Below the pieces are notes generated by a model. It ran no database searches. It had not been told where the DNA came from and saw nothing but the letters and a program-made list of their open reading frames with translations. The translations under genes were made by a program, and so were the position numbers. Below, piece after piece: positions 5,808-7,872 of a stretch of DNA of 7,872 nt (position 1 is the first letter of the stretch; each line of letters starts with the position of its first letter). The stretch lies in assembly GCA_037445185.1 (NCBI GenBank), contig JBBIKZ010000111.1, positions 1 to 7,872 on the forward strand, in the 5' to 3' direction. The DNA is from JANWZL01 sp037445185. Its GTDB lineage: Bacteria > Pseudomonadota > Gammaproteobacteria > Burkholderiales > Thiobacillaceae.

Positions 5808-6365
5808 ATGTATCGCATGGACATCGAAAACGCCTGGGCGCTGTTCAACCGCGCCGAGCTGCTCTATGGGGCGGGCGAGGTGGACGCGGCGCTGGATCGG
5901 CTGGCCGGCCGCATCAACGACGCCCTGGCCGACCGCTTCCCGGTCGCCCTTTGCGTCATGGGCGGCGCGGTGGTCTTCGCCGGGCGGTTGCTGCCGCGGC
6001 TGGAGTTCCCCCTGGAGTTCGACTATCTGCACGCCACCCGCTACCGGGATGCCACCCGCGGCGGCGAGATCGCCTGGGAGGTGCTGCCGCGCAAGGACAT
6101 CCGCGGCCGTAGCATCCTGCTCCTGGACGACATCCTGGATGAGGGCCACACCCTGCAGGCCGCTCGCGACAAGCTGCTAGAGCTGGGCGCGGCGGAGATC
6201 AGGATCGCCGTCCTGGCCGACAAGGACCTCGGCCGAGACAAGCCCATTCGCGCCGACTTCGTCGGCTTGAGGCTACCCAACCGCTACGTCTTCGGCATGG
6301 GCATGGACGCTTACGGCCTGTGGCGCAACCTGCCCGGCATTTATGCCCTGAAGGAGGATACTTGA
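5808..6365 (+). CDS. hpt: Hypoxanthine-guanine phosphoribosyltransferase
   Basis: The enzyme transfers the phosphoribosyl group of PRPP to hypoxanthine or guanine, giving IMP or GMP. The 185-residue cytosolic type I phosphoribosyltransferase has the PRPP-binding motif ILLLDDILDEGHTL (103-116), with Asp107/Asp108 and the Gly-His-Thr loop. The pyrophosphate loop is near MGGAVVFAG (51-59). A purine-binding Lys lies in LADKD (136-140). The C-terminal block LPNRYVFGMGMDAYGLWRNL (156-175) matches the PDRFVVGYGLD..YRNLP block of HPRTs, with Asn in place of Asp. AGGGA at 5800-5804 lies close before the ATG at 5808. A second ATG at 5817 is possible. The stop overlaps the next start by four bases (TTGA), so the two are translationally coupled. 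The partner should release hypoxanthine, the natural substrate here. Confidence 0.9.
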   Translation: MYRMDIENAWALFNRAELLYGAGEVDAALDRLAGRINDALADRFPVALCVMGGAVVFAGRLLPRLEFPLEFDYLHATRYRDATRGGEIAWEVLPRKDIRGRSILLLDDILDEGHTLQAARDKLLELGAAEIRIAVLADKDLGRDKPIRADFVGLRLPNRYVFGMGMDAYGLWRNLPGIYALKEDT

Positions 6366-7132
6366 GCAAACTGGCCATCATCGGCGGATCCGGGCTGACC
6401 AAGCTGCCCGGACTGACCATCACCCACCGGCAGGTGGTGCGCACCCCTTATGGCGAGCCCTCGGGGGCGCTCACTTTCGGCGAGCTCGAGGGACATCCGG
6501 TCATCTTCCTCGCCCGCCATGGCTACGGTCACACCATTCCACCACATCTGGTGAACTACCGCGCCAACATCTGGGCACTGGCCCACCAGGGCGCCACCCA
6601 CGTGGCCTCCATCGCTTCCGTGGGCGGCATCCATCCCGAGATGTGGCCGGGGCAGTTCGCCGTGCCGGACCAGATCATCGACTACACCCACGGGCGCGAG
6701 CACACCTTCGCCGACTACGACGGCAAACCGGTCACCCATGTGGACTTCACCTGGCCCTACTGCGAGGGGATGCGCCAGCGCTGCATGCGGGCGTTGGCCG
6801 AGGCCGGCGAGGACTACCTCGATGGCGGCACCTATGGCTGCACCCAGGGCCCGCGCCTGGAGACCAAGGCCGAGATCGACCGCATGGCGCGCGACGGCGC
6901 CGACATGGTCGGCATGACCGGCATGCCCGAGGCCTATCTGGCGCGCGAGATCGGCCTCTGCTACGCCGCCATCGCCGTGAGCGTGAACTGGGCCGCCGGC
7001 CGCGGCGAGAGCGAGGCAGCGATCACCGCCGAGGCGATCGAGGCCAACCTGAGCCAGGCGGTGGCGCGCATCCGCGTGGTGCTGGTCCATCTCGCCCGCA
7101 TGTGCTGCGAACAGGAAGGGCAGGGCGTCTGA
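6362..7132 (+). CDS. mtnP: S-methyl-5'-thioinosine phosphorylase (MTAP/PNP family)
   Basis: The family cleaves methylthio-nucleosides with phosphate, giving a free base and 5-methylthioribose-1-phosphate for methionine salvage. The 256-residue product has phosphate-loop GGSG (8-11), RHGYGHTIPPHLVNYRANIW in pieces at 52-71, TQGPRLET (161-168) and GMTGMPEAYLARE (184-196). Adenine-specific MTAPs have an Asp-Tyr-Asp segment that reads the 6-amino group. This protein has VNWAAG (208-213), with Asn209, as in 6-oxopurine and methylthioinosine enzymes. So it likely acts on methylthioinosine and yields hypoxanthine. The start is taken as TTG (6362), behind AAGGAGGA (6351-6358), giving MSKLAIIGGSG. An upstream in-frame ATG at 6320 would add 14 residues that translate the end of hpt and has no better site. 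The stop overlaps def by one base. Confidence 0.85.
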   Translation: MSKLAIIGGSGLTKLPGLTITHRQVVRTPYGEPSGALTFGELEGHPVIFLARHGYGHTIPPHLVNYRANIWALAHQGATHVASIASVGGIHPEMWPGQFAVPDQIIDYTHGREHTFADYDGKPVTHVDFTWPYCEGMRQRCMRALAEAGEDYLDGGTYGCTQGPRLETKAEIDRMARDGADMVGMTGMPEAYLAREIGLCYAAIAVSVNWAAGRGESEAAITAEAIEANLSQAVARIRVVLVHLARMCCEQEGQGV

Positions 7133-7665
7133 TGGCCGTGCGTGAGGTGCTGCGCATGGGGGACGCGCGCCTGCTGCGCCGGGCCGAGCCGGTGACCGCG
7201 TTCGACACGGCTGAGCTGCACGCGCTCGTGACCGACCTCACCGACACCATGCGGGCGCTCGATGGTGCGGGGCTGGCCGCCCCGCAGATCGGCGTGCCGC
7301 TGCAGGTGGTGATCTTCGAGGTGGTGAACAACCCGCGCTACCCCCAGGCGGAGGCCGTGCCCTTCACCGTCCTCGTCAACCCCGAGCTCACACCCCTCAC
7401 CGACGAGATGGAAGAGGGCTGGGAAGGTTGCCTGTCGCTGCCCGGCCTGCGCGGGCTGGTGCCGCGCTACAAAAACCTGCGCTACCGCGGTTTCGACCAG
7501 TACGGCATGCCGATCGACCGCACGGTCTCGGGCTTCCACGCCCGCGTGGTGCAGCACGAGGCCGATCACCTATGGGGCATCCTCTACCCCATGCGCATGC
7601 GCGACATGAGCCGGTTCGGGTTCACGGAGGTGCTGTTCCCGGCCAGGGGGGTGGGGGAGACTTGA
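7132..7665 (+). CDS. def: Peptide deformylase
   Basis: Peptide deformylase removes the formyl group from the N-terminal formyl-methionine of nascent chains, using a catalytic metal (usually Fe2+). The 177-residue protein has all three signatures: GAGLAAPQIG (45-54, Gln52), EGCLS (98-102, metal ligand Cys100), and QHEADHLWG (141-149, ligands His142 and His146, catalytic Glu143). It should be active. The ATG at 7132 overlaps the mtnP stop as TGATG, and no strong separate ribosome-binding site is seen, so it relies on coupled translation. A longer in-frame opening upstream only translates mtnP out of frame. It sits in a salvage operon, not beside fmt. It is therefore probably a second deformylase, if a standard def-fmt locus exists elsewhere. 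No terminator is evident after it. Confidence 0.93.
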   Translation: MAVREVLRMGDARLLRRAEPVTAFDTAELHALVTDLTDTMRALDGAGLAAPQIGVPLQVVIFEVVNNPRYPQAEAVPFTVLVNPELTPLTDEMEEGWEGCLSLPGLRGLVPRYKNLRYRGFDQYGMPIDRTVSGFHARVVQHEADHLWGILYPMRMRDMSRFGFTEVLFPARGVGET

Positions 7666-7786
7666 GACGCGCCGATGACCGCCCGGTGCAACTGGGCAAC
7701 AAACCGGCCGTATTACGACGGGCGATGCACGCATCACCAACGCATGCGTCGCTTGCAGTAACGTATCGGCGCAAGGCAAAGTTACC

Positions 7787-7846
7787 CTAGCAGCCTGTCG
7801 GACAGATTGTGCAACCCTTTTTCTGTAAATTTCCGAGGCGGTGGTC
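7787..7846. mobile_element. Possible left end of an insertion sequence
   Basis: After def the sequence changes character. CTAG (7787-7790), a rare tetranucleotide, is followed by CAGCCTGTCGGACAG (7791-7805) with an internal CTGTC/GACAG inverted repeat. A distinctly AT-richer stretch with TTTTTCTGTAAATTT (7818-7832) follows. An ORF starts about 56 bases in. That layout (terminal repeat, short leader, start codon) resembles an IS left end. The right end, the transposase and any target duplication lie outside the window. No family can be named. Confidence 0.25.
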
Positions 7847-7872
7847 ATGACGTATGGGTTACGGGTTGAGGT
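7847..7872 (+). CDS. Start of an unidentified ORF, cut by the window end
   Basis: ATG at 7847 follows GAGG (7834-7837) at nine bases and opens MTYGLRVE before the window ends. It is too short to identify. If the upstream repeat is an IS end, this would be its transposase. Otherwise it is simply the next gene. Confidence 0.3.

Noticed and set aside
5617..6180. 187-codon plus-strand frame through the rlmB-hpt gap into hpt
   Set aside because: Its first third translates the palindromes of the gap and the rest is hpt out of frame.
6320..6361. ATG at 6320 as the start of the phosphorylase
   Set aside because: It adds 14 residues inside hpt ahead of the family's usual N-terminus. TTG at 6362 has AAGGAGGA just upstream.
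7681..7749. Small inverted repeats after def (GATGC-AC-GCATC, ACGCATGCGT) as a terminator
   Set aside because: The stems are only five bp and no T-run follows.

Overview
The window is about 7.9 kb of high-GC, densely coding chromosome from a gammaproteobacterium. The evidence is the rnr-rlmB pair with tRNA-Leu beside it, an ArfA-like ribosome-rescue gene, and a purine-salvage HPRT gene coupled to a methylthioinosine-type phosphorylase. Two genes start with TTG behind good Shine-Dalgarno sites. The strong GC bias produces long spurious antisense frames. A Chromatiales- or Thioalkalivibrio-like sulfur bacterium would fit, but that lineage is inference only. No phage, CRISPR or defence genes were seen. 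The content is mainly conserved housekeeping genes, and the unusual material lies in the intergenic spaces.

Layout, left to right. radA (134-1489) has a sigma70-like promoter that ends almost on its start codon. The next 245 bp hold REP-type palindromes. A short ArfA-like gene (1735-1938) follows, with an inverted repeat starting exactly where its conserved part ends. A tRNA-Leu(CAG) lies on the minus strand (2019-2105), with a clear promoter and an intrinsic terminator. rnr (2157-4520, RNase R) is divergent from the tRNA and starts with TTG. A second REP pair and a T8 terminator separate rnr from rlmB (4780-5535). A 272-bp palindrome-rich gap leads to a tightly overlapping trio: hpt (5808-6365), mtnP-type phosphorylase (6362-7132) and def (7132-7665). 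The last 200 bp are non-coding. They contain a possible insertion-sequence end and the first codons of an ORF that runs off the window.

Two functional themes stand out. One is ribosome and RNA quality control: the ArfA-like factor would release stalled ribosomes, RNase R degrades structured and nonstop RNA, RlmB methylates the 23S P-loop, and deformylase acts at the ribosome exit. The other is methylthio-nucleoside and purine salvage. The phosphorylase carries Asn-Trp where adenine-specific MTAPs carry Asp-Tyr-Asp, so it is predicted to act on 6-oxopurine methylthioinosine. It would release hypoxanthine, which the overlapping hpt product would convert to IMP. I found no clearly new multi-gene system. 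The best leads are the ArfA-like gene with its internal hairpin, the REP family with a covarying stem, and the possibly leaderless radA.
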